In this document: positions 33,750-45,419 of the stretch, in pieces
Numbering within the stretch: position 1 is the stretch's first letter
How the letters are laid out: each line of letters starts with the position of its first letter
From: Trissonchulus latispiculum
Lineage: Eukaryota > Nematoda > Enoplea > Enoplida > Ironidae
DNA length: 64,000 nucleotides
Direction of reading: 5' to 3'
Assembly: GCA_030248195.1 (NCBI GenBank)
Contig: JASAND010015780.1
Coordinates: 1 to 64,000, forward strand
Translations under genes and position numbers: made by a program
The notes under the pieces: model-generated
Databases searched by the model: none
What the model was told of the DNA's origin: nothing
What the model saw: the letters and a program-made list of their open reading frames with translations, nothing else

Positions 33750-33987
33750 ATGAAAGGATACCGACAACGTCAGATTATCACAAGAACGATCAGAATGAAT
33801 GATATTACTATTCCTGTAAAGGATCCTCATATGTTCATCCTGTACTGCAACCTGGAACTTTCAACTTTTTCCTCAAGCTAATCCTCCACTACTCCAAGTG
33901 TTTGCACAGCAACGGCTAGATCGCGTATGGAAGCATACGTCATATGGAACTCAGATAACTCAGCATGAAGGCAATCTTAACCAGTAA
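33750..33987 (+). pseudogene. Small unknown gene with a +1 frame break
   Basis: The ATG at 33750, 6 bp after the previous stop, opens 43 codons (start MKGYRQRQ). A +1 shift in the T-run at 33866-33870 leads to a second frame ending at TAA 33985-33987. AATAAA near 34040 could end a shared transcript with the upstream ORF. Family unknown. Confidence 0.35.
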
Positions 33988-34468
33988 ACTTATTGTATCT
34001 TATATAGTTTGTATAATTATGTAATACCTATACTTACTCAATAAAGACAATATTATAGTTGATTGTAGATAATCATACATACAATACAATAGTGACCGTA
34101 CGTGTAAGACTATAGTCCGTCATTCAAGATATATTGCTTATCGGCGGAAGCCGACAAACTAATTTTATTAGTTTTTATTGAAAATAGTTGGTGTTTATAG
34201 CTTCTGATCATATTCATTACATGACGACGAAATGTCTTCCTGATCCATAAATATCTGATGAAGTTTTCGTACTGTGGACAGTATGATAACTTCATCAGAC
34301 TTACGCTGCTTTATACCACAATGCAAACCAATATCACACTTACGACCTACAGGACGACAAAGCTATTTACCTATACAGACAAGTACAGACATATTGGCTT
34401 GCGGCTACTTTATCAGAAACTTGTTTAGCTTCAATAACATTTACAGACTCTAATTTATTGTTGATATA
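33988..34468. other. No clear gene
   Basis: A poly(A) signal lies near 34040. A 61-codon leftward frame at 34110-34295 has no recognisable features. Confidence 0.4.
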
Positions 34469-35175
34469 TTATTTTGAAAAGCAAGCAGAGCAGGCAATTA
34501 TTGTAATTACTTGTTGTTTTTGTTGTTGTTGTAGTTGTTGCTCCCATCCAGGAATGCTGTATGTTGGAATGTTAATACCTTCAAAATGTTGACTATCACT
34601 AGGTAGAGCCACTTCCTGCACCAGCTGTAGGACCCGGAAAATGACATTAAGGAACCACCAAACCAGGGGTGTTAATCCAAATACAGGTGAACTATTTCCA
34701 AATAACCTAGGCTTGGGGAACGAGCCCGACCACCGAACGTAGCCACTTATTACCAACCACAGGAGCACCTTTCCAACACCATCTACGGGATCGGGACCAA
34801 TTCAGAAACCAGGACCATGTGCCTCAGCGTCTGGACCCGGGGAATCACCAAATTGAGCACCGAGCAGAAGCAGAGTGTATCAGCAACCCCTAGAGCGCAA
34901 CTTCCAACCACATCTACAGGATGGTAACCTGTGCAGAAACCAGGACCATCATCTGGATCCGGGAAATGGTAGTGAGGACGTAAAAACCCAGAAGGTTCAC
35001 CGGCATACCTTGGTGGATTATTTTCGGGGCGAACCACATCGTGGCGGTCATTCATGGGATTAGACGAAAACATTCTATCAAAACCACTTTCAGAGTATTG
35101 TTCGTTGAGAGAAGCAATACTGCGTTGTGGTAGGCAGGAATCATATAGGCAATAAAGGTCTTGTGATCCATACAT
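34469..35175 (-). other. Two leftward ORFs over an imperfect duplication
   Basis: ORFs of 130 (35175-34783) and 99 codons (34768-34469) follow each other. The DNA at about 34770-34845 and 34898-34970 is an imperfect duplication (CAGAAACCAGGACCAT in both). The first has a Pro/Asp-rich stretch (HFPDPDDGPGF); the second ends in a Gln-rich run. They may be remnants of one virus-like gene. No family assigned. Confidence 0.3.
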
Positions 35176-37181
35176 GCGATCATAAAACGAATAGTCTTAG
35201 CTAATAAGCAACTCATGGTGAAGTGATTATTAGGGAGTTTGAGCTGTTCTTTTCTATCGTTTTTCAGCAAAAAATAGTTCATTAAGTATAAAGCATATTC
35301 CAAATGTGATGAAATTATTTAGGTAGCTGGAGCAGAAATTTTAGCTATATTTATATAACTTTAATGTTGTTTTTGTTTTAATTTATGCCGTTAATCTCTT
35401 GAATAGTTCTTTTTGAAAATACAGTCCTGATTGATAACCAATTTTGTTCTCATGAAAATTGAACCTTAGGCATTGCATTACTGCATTCGAAATTCCTTTC
35501 ACTTGACACAAAACAGGATAATCACTGTAAAAAGTGAAATTGCAATTGTTTAAATTTGCGTAATCTATTTATAGCTATATCACTGGGTAATTGAAAATGA
35601 GGCGATGTTGAGAAGAAATATCTATTACGAATTAGATTATACGATTGTCATGCGTATTTGTTCTTCTTTTCAAGAATTATTGTACATAGTTTTGTACAAG
35701 TGGAGTAATTTTAATACATATCAGAGCTATCACTCAAAATGAATTAAAGCTAAATTATATTAACGTGACAGTAACCTTGGTTCCTGTTGAAATTTTGCTG
35801 TTCCAGTTTACGATTAAAATTTTCTTTAAGCTGTTTCAACTGACGTTCTTGTTTTTAATGATACAAATCTGAAGTGATTAATACCTTGCATTTACGTTTA
35901 ATGGCATTATGATTTCACCTTTGTAAAACCCATAATTTAATTTTTACATTTTTGTTTTGCGGCAAGTTTTCATCGGCTTAGAAATGGGTTTTTACTGTCT
36001 GAATTTAATCTGGCAATCTACTCACACGAACAACGTAATGAGAGACAAAATCATCGCTTATAGCTTTTGTTAAATTAGTTTCACTTTTAAATTAACTTTG
36101 AAAGAAGTCATTTTCTTGTATGAGTTGAATAGCTTGTAGTTCGTCTGCTGATTGAACGTTTTTCGTGGTGGTCTCAGCCGCTGCGAATATGCTATATTCA
36201 GAAGCTGCTCTGATGCAACGAAATATGTGTTACTCAACGCTGCGTTAACGTGCAGTTTGTGTTAGTCATCTAAATGTAACTTAAAAGAGAAGCATGCAAT
36301 GTCACAGAGATGGCAATTAGTTATGACTCTGGGCGAAACCCAATAGAATGATGGTGCAATAAAATCTATTTAAAATCTTCAATGTCGAATGTCTTTCGAG
36401 CGCTGGTGGAAAAACAAAGCCTTCAAAATAACTCTACTAATTCACTTCGTAGAGCTCAGAAAAAGTAAGTCGTGTATGGGAGCTTTGTTTTTATGAAAAA
36501 TAGTAAAATTCGTCAAACTAAGTACTATCTGTTAGAAATAATCTCTAAGGACGGAAAAGGAATAAAGAAATCGTTGCATCTATTTTGCAATGAAATATTA
36601 AATATGTACTGATAATCTCACAAAATGTATTCTACTTGAGAGCAGTATATACTTGTTGGTAATTAGAATCTATGAAGCGTTTATAATGTAGTATAACAAG
36701 TCGTTCTGTACGTAAGCCCAAATTTCAAGGTCCATAAACAACATTTTCTCAATCGTTTTAAATAATCAATCCAAATAACGAAAAAGCCATGAATTCAGCA
36801 TTTGATATTCGACAGTTCAGTTTCGACGGCTTCACCTCAGTCAAGTATTTGACAGGTTCACTCGCTCGAGGCTAGCTTTCTGAAACAACCACATATTGAG
36901 ATAATCTGTCAAATGTTCAGTCAACCACCTTGACAGATTTATAATCTGAGTCCAGCTTAACAAGAGACCACCTGTGATTGTCAGAAATAAACCAGAAAAT
37001 TCCGGATAGCTTTGTCTCTGAACTTCTAGAATTAGCCTTCAGCAATAATTGTCTTTTATTATGACGACAATTGGACAATAGCTTACTACGGACAGATACC
37101 TCAGCGTGACAATTTGTCATGCGCACTGTCATATGATAAATGTATGAAAACCAGAAAATGATAGTAAGCTAGGCCTCGGAG
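35176..37181. other. AT-rich, no gene recognised
   Basis: Only short frames without supporting motifs are present. Confidence 0.45.
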
Positions 37182-37317
37182 TATATAAATAGAGACATTG
37201 TTAATTTGTTTCACATTGTACAAGTAGTGATAGTTACCTTAACCACTTACCAGAATTGTTATGAATATCTTAATTTCAATTTTGAACAAGATTCCTGCAT
37301 CAACGGCAATAAAGAAA
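37182..37317 (+). promoter_or_regulatory. TATA promoter with short first exon
   Basis: TATATAAAT at 37182 precedes an ATG at 37261. The 19-codon frame (starts MNILISILNK) runs into a donor AAA|GTGAGT at 37318. The LTR element begins 33 bp later, so any downstream exon has been displaced. The layout resembles that at 60011-60163. Confidence 0.35.
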
Positions 37318-37350
37318 GTGAGTCCTGTATTTTCATATATTTGAAGTAAT

Positions 37351-37969
37351 TGTAACAAACCAAACAATGCCCCCCCTTTAAACTTTGTACAACTTTAAAA
37401 TTTAAACCTTTTCTTTTAAAACTTAAACCTTTTCTTTTAAATTGTTTTTAAATCATTCTAAATACGTCATTTTTTCATCATTTTGCGCCTTTAGTTTCAT
37501 GCTCTAGTTCCTACACATCCGTTTACAAAAAACATGTATAAACTTTAAACTCTTGTCTTTTGGGGCATTCTGACACTTTCTTTCTTCATGAAACCTTTTG
37601 TCTCTACAGTTCTGACTGCAACTATACATTACATTACGTTTTCCCGACAAGCACAATCTTTGCTCCTTACGAAATCATTCAGAATAGTTGAGTTCCTCCC
37701 GGAGCCGTTTTAATTGAATATTTAAGCTTACCTTGAGTCTCTTCCGAGACCCTTACTCTAAGTTGAGCTCCTCCCGGAGTCTTTTTTGAGTTTTGCATTG
37801 TCGTTTACCCCGAGTCTCTCCGGAGACCCTTTTATTGCATACTATTCGCATTGTCTACTCTACACCTCTCCCGAGGTTCCTTTCGTCGTCTGACATTGTA
37901 ACTAGCTGTAACCTGCCTGCACAAAAAATAGCTGCTTTGCCATCTCACCATCTAACCGAAGCCGTTACA
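37351..37969 (+). repeat. LTR of a retrotransposon, 619 bp
   Basis: It starts TGTAAC and ends GTTACA, the usual TG...CA inverted form. A primer-binding-like site TTGGTGTGAGGAGTGG follows directly at 37970, and a gag-like frame 44 bp later. Inside are repeated CTCCCGGAG/TCTC(C/T)GGAGAC motifs. No second LTR was found in the window. Confidence 0.7.
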
Positions 37970-38012
37970 TTGGTGTGAGGAGTGGGATACTGCGTCCAAT
38001 CAGTCAACGTGC

Positions 38013-38676
38013 ATGCAACGGACCCCACCCAGAACTCAGAAGACAACAGCAGCCGCAGCAGCTTCAGCTTCAGCCCAGTCTACCAGATCAACGGAGCCAC
38101 AAAGCTCGAGCAGCGACGCCTCTGTGAATCCACAACCACCACAGCCAACCCAATCCTCAGTAACAGCAGTGCCTGACACCGCCCAGTCAAAATCTTCCTC
38201 GGAAACCCGCCTCTTGTCCCCAGAGGAAATCCAACACCACTTGCGGCAACAGGCCTACCAGATCCATCAGGATGGAACAAATATCAGTAGCCTCAGTTCC
38301 AGCCTCTGCTTCCTTGAAACCCGTCACACCGCACTTGATAGCGGACTAGGCCAGCGATTGCAACAAATCGGCGCTGATCTCCGCCGAGTCCAATCAGACA
38401 TCAGACCCTAATGTCCTCGCACAACTAAGACAGATGAATCCTATAACTCAGCTTGACTCTTTGCGTCAGGGCATTGATCAGCTGATCTAGCAACCTCAGA
38501 TTCATCAACCTCAGGTGCCATACCTGAATGATTTGCCTCGACAATTTAACGTCGGTGCTGTGAATAGTCAGCCAGCTGCAGGTCCCACGCCTTTGTTGCC
38601 AGCGGCCGCAATGTTGAATTCTTCTGCTGGCATTGTAACCTGCAGAAAACCGTTGAGCAACTCCAAGAGTCGATTC
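38013..38676 (+). pseudogene. Retrotransposon gag, 5' part
   Basis: A 132-codon frame (38013-38411) is Ser/Thr/Gln/Pro-rich, then helical (EEIQHHLRQQAYQIHQDG). A frame shift near 38405 continues the protein through about 38640, with a TAG at 38488-38490, and a further shift leads into a helical stretch ending at 38672. There it is split by the nested element, and the zinc-knuckle part resumes at 42661. This is Gag, the coat protein of a Ty3-like retrotransposon by LTR and PBS form; no pol was seen. Confidence 0.6.
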
Positions 38677-38763
38677 ACAAAAAGTACTTAAACGGCTTCA
38701 CTTAAACGAAGTGGTTTTTGTGAAACCAATTTCTACTTAAACTACTTAAACGACTTAAACGAC

Positions 38764-39753
38764 TTAAGGTGGTGATTCCTTTTGGAGACATCAACTTTGA
38801 ACCACTATTATTCATTCATTATTTGGAGTTAAGAAGCCATCTTTATATCAAAATGTAGCTTAACATTTTCTCGTTTTAATGAGTACAATGAATCTAAGTT
38901 TGGCTTTCCAAAATGTTTTTCCTGTATTTTAGAAGAAGTATAATTTTTCAGATTTTTTGCAGGCTGAAGTAAATTTTTTCGCAGGACATCGGTTAGAGCA
39001 TTCGATACCTCTATCAAATAGCTGGGGACCCTTTTTTAGTTATTGTGATATCGGTCTTCGTTATGGAGAAATAAACTAAAATGTCTGCGCAACCTGGATT
39101 TTGCCTACTTTTCACTACTTTGGCAAGCCACTACTTCAGTTAGAAAGCAGTTATCGGGGCAACTAAAAAAGGGTCCCGGGGTATTTTTGTGTAGAACACA
39201 TCTGCTAAGTGGCAACTCTCTAGCTTGCATACTAAATTCTGCACAATCGCTGGAAAAAATTTGGTCGTGTTTTTGCAAAAACTACATTTTTTGTGATAGC
39301 AGCCTAAGGGATAGCAATTGTACGATGGTCATGCCTCCGATAATTAGCCTCTGTGAGACCTTTAAATCGACACCTTTAGTTAAATTTTACGGCTTTCGTA
39401 GCTCAAGAAGTAGTGGATTATTTGATTTCTGCAGAAAGGACAAGTTTTTGACGCCAAAATAAGAAAATTGGCTATATCTCACGATAGGGAAAAGCTAGAA
39501 AGTTGCTTCCAAAAGCAAAATTGTAGAGTTTAACGCGTTCTTTCGAATGGATATAGTCATAGCCATGCAGCTGCTGCCAAACGTTCAGAAATTGGCAAAA
39601 ACAGCCCTGAACGCAAATGTTGAATTTTTGAAGCGCGATTGCGCAGAGGGTGTTAGAACGCTGAAACAACTTATTTTGGAAAGTTTCGTTGAATTTCATC
39701 CTGGTTTACGCCGTCAATCAACAATATGTGCCCAAAAGGAATCACCACCTTAA
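38764..39753. mobile_element. TTAA element family 1, complete copy, 990 bp
   Basis: TTAA plus GGTGGTGATTCCTTTTGG on the left; CCAAAAGGAATCACCACC plus TTAA on the right. An inverted copy lies at 60511-61490 and a fragment near 421-556. Non-coding. Confidence 0.8.
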
Positions 39754-40326
39754 CTTAAGTCGTTTAAGTAGTCCCCCTTTCACAAAAAACCAGCTACTTA
39801 AGCTTTAAGTAAAGTGGCGTTTCACAAATACAGGTCTACTTAAACTTTCAGCGAAGCCGTTTAAGTAGAACTGCTTTCATAAAAACTACTTAGTTTAAGT
39901 AGTTTAAGTAGATCGCTTAAATGCAGTTCAAAATCAGTCATTTTTAAGCTCCGTAGATTTACGGGGCTTAAACGACTTAAACGAAAAGATTACTATTAAG
40001 TGAACATTTTAAAAGCTTCATAGCGTACGCAATGTTGGGAGTTGTGAAGCCGTTTTTGCATCTTTCGAAAGCTCTTATCGAGTACTTTAATTTTACAATA
40101 TCGTTGCAAACGTAAATATTTTCGAAAATCCGTTAATACTTCAAATACTAAATTTTTTGTCTAAATTTGGCTTGTATATATCAGCTTCTAAATGAAAAAG
40201 AAACCTTCTAAATGAACTTGATTTGCTCAAACATGTTGTCCCAATTGAGAACCAATTGTTTTACACAATTAACAAGTTGAATTATATAAGAACGTTTTGA
40301 GTTATCTTGCTAGCTATCATGATTCC

Positions 40327-40935
40327 ATTTAGCGACATCAACTTTGAACCATTAGTATTCATTTAATTCTGGGAGCTAACAAGCCATCTTACATCAAAAT
40401 GGCTGAACATTTTTAAGTGTACAATAAAATGAATATTGGTTGTCTATAATTAAACTAATGATTTTTAGAAGAAGCGAAGTTTAAAAGAATTGTTTACCGG
40501 CTGAAGTAACTTTTTGCCGAGACATCTTTTACATAAATCGGTACCTCTGTCCAATCGCTGGGGAACCCTTTTTAGTTATTATGAAGTAGCTTTTAGTAAT
40601 GGAGAATTTGGCAAAATGTATGCGTAACCTGGATTTTATCTCCAATTCTTAACTTTGACAAGCTGTCGCTTTCGCCAGAAAGCGGCTACGAGAGCAACCC
40701 TCATAGATAATTTGATTTCCACAAGTCTCTGGTTTTTGATGCCATAAAACGAATAATTTATGTAAAGGCGTGTCTGCTCGCTGATTGGCTCACTTAAGCC
40801 CAAGACTTTCCTTTGGTAATTTATTAGTAATTTTATTAGCTGCATCAACCTAATTATAGTAAATACACTGCACAAGGGAAGCAGCAATTTAAATGCTGGC
40901 CCGTATCTTATAAGGTACTGGTTTCCTTTCGGGTA
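40327..40935. mobile_element. TTAA element family 1, truncated copy
   Basis: It starts GACATCAACTTTGAACCA as at 38787 and follows family 1, with substitutions, to about 40700 or beyond. Both ends are lost and it runs into a family 2 copy. Confidence 0.55.
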
Positions 40936-41935
40936 TTTTTGACTCATACGGCTTTAATCCTTTACGTAAATGGTTGAAACTTACGAAATAAGCTATTTCC
41001 ATGCTCTTTAATATTCTGGGACCAGTCTCGTATTTTTAGGCCAAAAGATAAGAAAGTTTAGGTTTTTGGCCTTAGGCTCCCAGTAGGTAGAGAAGACGCG
41101 GGATTGGTTGTTATGGCTGGAAAGAGGACACGAAAATGAACATTTGGCTTTTACAACTTTTGAGCTATCTCCAGTGGTTAAGTCAGTATAAGCAAAAAAC
41201 TGTTTTTTGGGTCAAAAAATGGCCATTTTCGAGGAAATCACTTTTTTCAAAATTACTGCCACATGTTACGGACAAAGTTGGCTTATTTATAGTCAACCGA
41301 TACAGCGTCTAAATGCACATTTTATGAATGCCTGTTAGCTGAACTTTATTGCTTTAAGCTAGAGATTTGGCCGAAAAACCATTTTGGCGAAACTGCGATT
41401 ATTTTGTTTCGAACATCGATTTCTCAAAAACTACTCGACAGATTCCGGAGATTTTTGGCAGAATTGAAATTCGTACTTCTGCGGAGGGACGTTTTTCTTG
41501 GTTTGAGCTAAAACAACTCCAGTTGCGAGAAAACTGAATACAAAGTTCAGAAATTTCGAGTCGCCGCACACTTGCCGGATGTTCTGGAGTATTGAGGCTT
41601 GTTGAGCCAAATCCAGAAAAACGTCCCTCGGCCCATATGTCCTCTGTATGATAGCACAAGAAAACATTTTGGCAGACTCTTCAGTTTAGAGAAATCGATG
41701 TTCAACAATGTTTGGTCTATATTCATCCTGTTAGATGTCAGCAAGTCTGAAAATTTCTGCCACTTTTTTGCGAATTTTGCTAGTTTCGTAAGCTCATGAG
41801 AATCTACAGATAATAAGCTTTAAAACGATGTATAGAGCTCTTTCCAACTCCTAAAATTGCGAAAGTAAAAGCGTTTCAAAAAAATCACCATCAAAGCAGC
41901 ACTGCACAAAAGGATACCACCACCTTAAAGTGCAC
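40936..41935. mobile_element. TTAA element family 2, left-truncated copy
   Basis: It aligns with 55716-56676 (GGGACCAGTC, TTTTGAGCTATCTC, GGCCGAAAAACCATTTTGG) and ends GGATACCACCACC-TTAA. Its left terminal repeat is missing. Non-coding. Confidence 0.65.
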
Positions 41936-42660
41936 ATTTGCTGTTGAAATTTAGTCAAATTTGCTACATCATTGTCGAAAACATAAAAAATCGGGTTTTT
42001 GTGAAATTAGCTTTAATTCGTCAGAACTTAAAAATTTTGAATAAATCTGACTAAAATTAACAGTTTTCTCAAAATATTGAGCTTGTTTGCTCGTTAAACA
42101 ATTTCATAAAAGGTAGCCATCGGGAAGACATTTCTTTAGAAGCTGGAACCGGCCGCTTTTATTTTGATTTCCGGCGCTTGGAGAAATCCATGCTCAAAAT
42201 TGTTTTCATGCAACCGCATGTCCAAATAGAACTGCTGAACTATTAGACAGATGTACTCTGCGTAGTTGTAGCAAGTACATTCCAAGCTTTAAAGTATATA
42301 ACTGAACTGAAGTCTGAATTGATTAATTTACGGGCTTTTAAAGTTTGCCGCAAATACCGGACCAGCACCTTTAAACTACCATTATGATGTTATTGTAACA
42401 TTCGATTCATTAAAAATCGGCTTAAACGACTTAACTTAAACAACTTAACTTAAACTTCTTAAAAATTTGTTTCATAAATAAATGACTTAAACTACTTAAA
42501 CTACTTAAATTTAGTCGTTTAAATTAAGTCGTTTAAGCCATTAAGCCGTTTAAGTATTTTAGGTAGTTTAAGTCGTTTATTTATGAAACGAATTTTTTTA
42601 GAAGTTTAAGTAGTTTAAGTTAAGTCGTTTAAGTTAAGTCGTTTAAGTTTTTTGTGAAAG

Positions 42661-43001
42661 GACCCCAAGAGCAAATGGCGCAGCTCTCTCGCCAGATGTC
42701 CCAACAAAGGTTTGAAACGCCTCGTCGGAGCAATGGAAATGGTCAACGAAGAGACTTCGGATCCCGTCAGTTCACTACGGATTCGCGTCCGATCTGTCAG
42801 TACTGTGGTCGGCCCGGTCACTATGCTGCAGCCTTTAGACAGAGGCAGGCGCAGGTGCAGGAAATGAATCAGACGTCTAGGCAAGATGGAGGAAACCGAT
42901 CCTCAAAGGGAGCTACCTCAAAGTTCTCTACTCTTGGCATCCTGCTCTTCTTTTCCTTCTTCTTGGGTGTTTTTCTGGGCACTGTAGGCACAGGCAGGTA
43001 A
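42661..43001 (+). pseudogene. Gag zinc-knuckle part joined to a membrane/signal segment
   Basis: After a basic Gln/Arg-rich stretch comes a CCHC knuckle, CQYCGRPGHYAA, whose last Cys is replaced by Phe. About 40 residues later the frame enters a hydrophobic helix (LGILLFFSFFLGVFLG) instead of protease-reverse transcriptase. A stop follows, and a donor-like CAG|GTAACG lies at 42996-43001. Gag without pol followed directly by a signal-like helix suggests a spliced or deleted copy. Confidence 0.55.
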
Positions 43002-43002
43002 C

Positions 43003-43314
43003 GTGCTCATCGCGCCTGAACACCCTATGCTTTGCTTGTCTGATGAAGGCAAGTCTTTTTGGAAACCACCTGAACCACTACAGTGCTATGTGTCGTTCAC
43101 TGACCCTGACTCTCAACCACTGGCAACAGATGGTTTGCTCTATAAACGCAACTACGTTCAGTATAAGTCAAAGGTATATAAATGCACGAAGGTGAAACAA
43201 GAAAAAGACGTGAAGACATATTTCTTGGGTACTCATCACATAGAGCTGGATAAAAAGGTTAACAGCCGTGTAGACGCAGATGAGTGCTACAACATGAGGG
43301 AATGGCACAGGTGA
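43003..43314 (+). pseudogene. Env-like ectodomain fragment
   Basis: A 104-codon frame (+1 relative to the preceding segment) has spaced cysteines (MLCLSD, QCYVSF, YKCTKV, ECYNMREW) as in a secreted or surface domain. It directly follows the hydrophobic helix, so the two may form the start of an Env-like glycoprotein of the retroelement. It stops at TGA 43312-43314 and the rest is not recognisable. Assignment rests on context and the Cys pattern only. Confidence 0.35.
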
Positions 43315-43689
43315 TCGGGGGGCCCTCTCGCAGAGACTGGTGACCTCTACGAAACAACCAAACAGTTAGAATGGTGGTGTAGAATGTTAGAAAGAAATTT
43401 GGTGGCGTCAAGGTGAGCAATGGAGTTGGGAGATGCAAGAACGTAGGAGGCTTAGGTGATGTGGTTTTGAAGAAAATAGATGGACAACAGACGACAGTCA
43501 TTGAAGGACTGATAGTACGACAATCCGTAAAAAGGAGGTCTGAAAGAATGGGTGGTACAAATTAAATGGGGAATCAGAAAAGGAAACTTGAATTTGGTGG
43601 TGCTGTTTCTTGCGGAAAGCGGTACAATGTGAATCTGGACTCTTGGATCTAGAAGCAGTGGTTGCAGCAAAAGGCACTGGAGCCAAGCC
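43315..43689. other. Transition zone of falling C content
   Basis: C becomes rarer toward the right. The leftward ORFs here have odd Thr/Pro/Phe-rich composition and are not believed. Confidence 0.5.
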
Positions 43690-44910
43690 TAGACTGCTTT
43701 AATAATTGTTTATTTTTTTTTTTTTTTTTTGTTTTGGGTTTGTAAATAATTATTTTTTTTTTTATTTATTTGAAAATAAAAATTTTTTTAATTGGGTATA
43801 GGGGGGGAAAATTTTTTTAAAGAAAAAAAAAAAAAAAAAAAGGAGGGTTTAAAAAAAAGTACAAAAATATTTTTTATTATTTTTAAATTGTAGTTTGTAT
43901 GTATTTAATTTTTTTTTTTTTTAAATTGAAGAAAGTAGGAAGAAGGGGGTGTGGGGGGGAGAGGGAAAAAAAAAGAAAAAAAATATTGAGTTTGGGAAAA
44001 AATAGTAATTAATAAAATAATAATAAATTATTAAAAGAAAAAATAGAAAATATTAAAGAAAAATTTGTGTGGGGAATTTGTTGTAAAAAATTGTAAAAAA
44101 AAAGAATTACGAATAAAAAAAAATTATCGTTCAAGCAAAAATTAAATTAAAATAAATTATATTTAAAATAAATAAGAATAGAAAGGATGGAAAGGGGTGG
44201 GAGTGGTGTGGGGTAGTAAAGTTATAGATAGAGTAAATAAATTTTGAGTTAAATTGTATAAAAAATTTTGGGAAAGAGAGGGTAGGAAGAGGGGGTGGGG
44301 GTGGGAAAGAACTTTTATAATTTATTTTAATTTAGTTAATTGTATTTAATAATATTATAATGTAGAGAAAAAAATGAATTGGATGAAAGGGGAATAGTGG
44401 AGGTGAAAGAAAAGTGAAATAAAAAAGAGAATAAAATAGAGATAATTTATATAGTAAATTTATATGAAGTAAAAAAATTTGGATAAAAATAATAAAAATG
44501 TATTATATATATTATATATATTAAATTTAGTGTATTTTTAAAAATTTTAAAATAATTTAAAATAATTTATAATTAGATTAATTTAATTAAATAGAAATAA
44601 ACAGAGTAGGTAGGAAAGTATGACAAATATGAGACAGGGGAATAATACAGTTAAGGATGTAGAAGAAAAAAAAAATAAAAAATTAAAAAAATAAAAAATT
44701 ATAATAAAATAAATATATTTTTTTTTTTGTTTTATTGCTTGTTTTGTTTGAGTTATTGGTTTTTTTTGGATGAGGAATATGTGTGGAATAGTGATATAAA
44801 AAAACTGGAGGATAATAAATACAAAGAAGAGAAAAAAAAAAAAAATAAAAAAAAAAATTATAATAAAAAAAATAAAATATTAGATTAATTAAAAAAAAGA
44901 ATAAAAATAA
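43690..44910. other. C-depleted, homopolymer-rich tract
   Basis: For about 1.2 kb the + strand is A, T and G with almost no C; several consecutive 60-base lines (e.g. 44161-44280, 44341-44580) have none, while G stays common in runs. Long A and T runs abound. It ends abruptly at about 44911 with normal sequence. See findings. Confidence 0.8.
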
Positions 44911-44911
44911 G

Positions 44912-45002
44912 TAGTATAGCACGTCTGTATGGCGCTAAAACCCTATTTCAAGTCATGGACAAATTATTTACGTTTAGTGGTTATGTAGACGTGCCATACT
45001 AT
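44912..45002. repeat. Hairpin at left edge of the Polinton region
   Basis: TAGTATAGCACGTCT pairs with AGACGTGCCATACTA (one mismatch) across a 60-bp spacer. It could be part of an element end. No matching copy was found on the right side. Confidence 0.45.
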
Positions 45003-45419
45003 TTTAGTTGCATTAAACTAATTGCTTTATGTGTTCTGACCTGAATAAATGGCCAGTCTTTGTTGATGGTGTGGTTTCAATTATAACCAAATGTATTTTC
45101 AACTTTTATTTACAGCATAAGCATATTTACAATGCATATCATAAGGACATCATATAAATATGTATTTACATCCGAAAACGTTACATATTACTAAACAATT
45201 ACAAGCATTTCTTATGCAAAATAAGCACGTTAGCTTAACCGCATGTTCTTCAAATTTTGATGTAAGCACAATGTGAAGCAGAGTTATCTAATGCATTCAT
45301 AGCCAAGCACAGTATAATTAAACTATGTACAAACATGTTTTTACGAACATTTTTTACAAGCTAAACAATGTACAATCGTTTTTAGACAAATAAACATATT
45401 TTACTAATAACTGAATTTG

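Larger units (their letters stand above)
38672..42656. mobile_element. Large insertion rich in CTTAAACGA units, with nested elements
   Basis: The insertion splits gag. Ends are CACAAAAA(GT)ACTTAAACG and CGTTTAAGTTTTTTGTG. Both outer arms (38672-38763, 39754-40020, 42418-42656) are arrays of ACTTAAACG in both orientations. These arrays offer many TTAA sites and host the nested elements at 38764-39753 and 40327-41935. No ORF with recognisable domains was seen in the interior. Confidence 0.6.
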
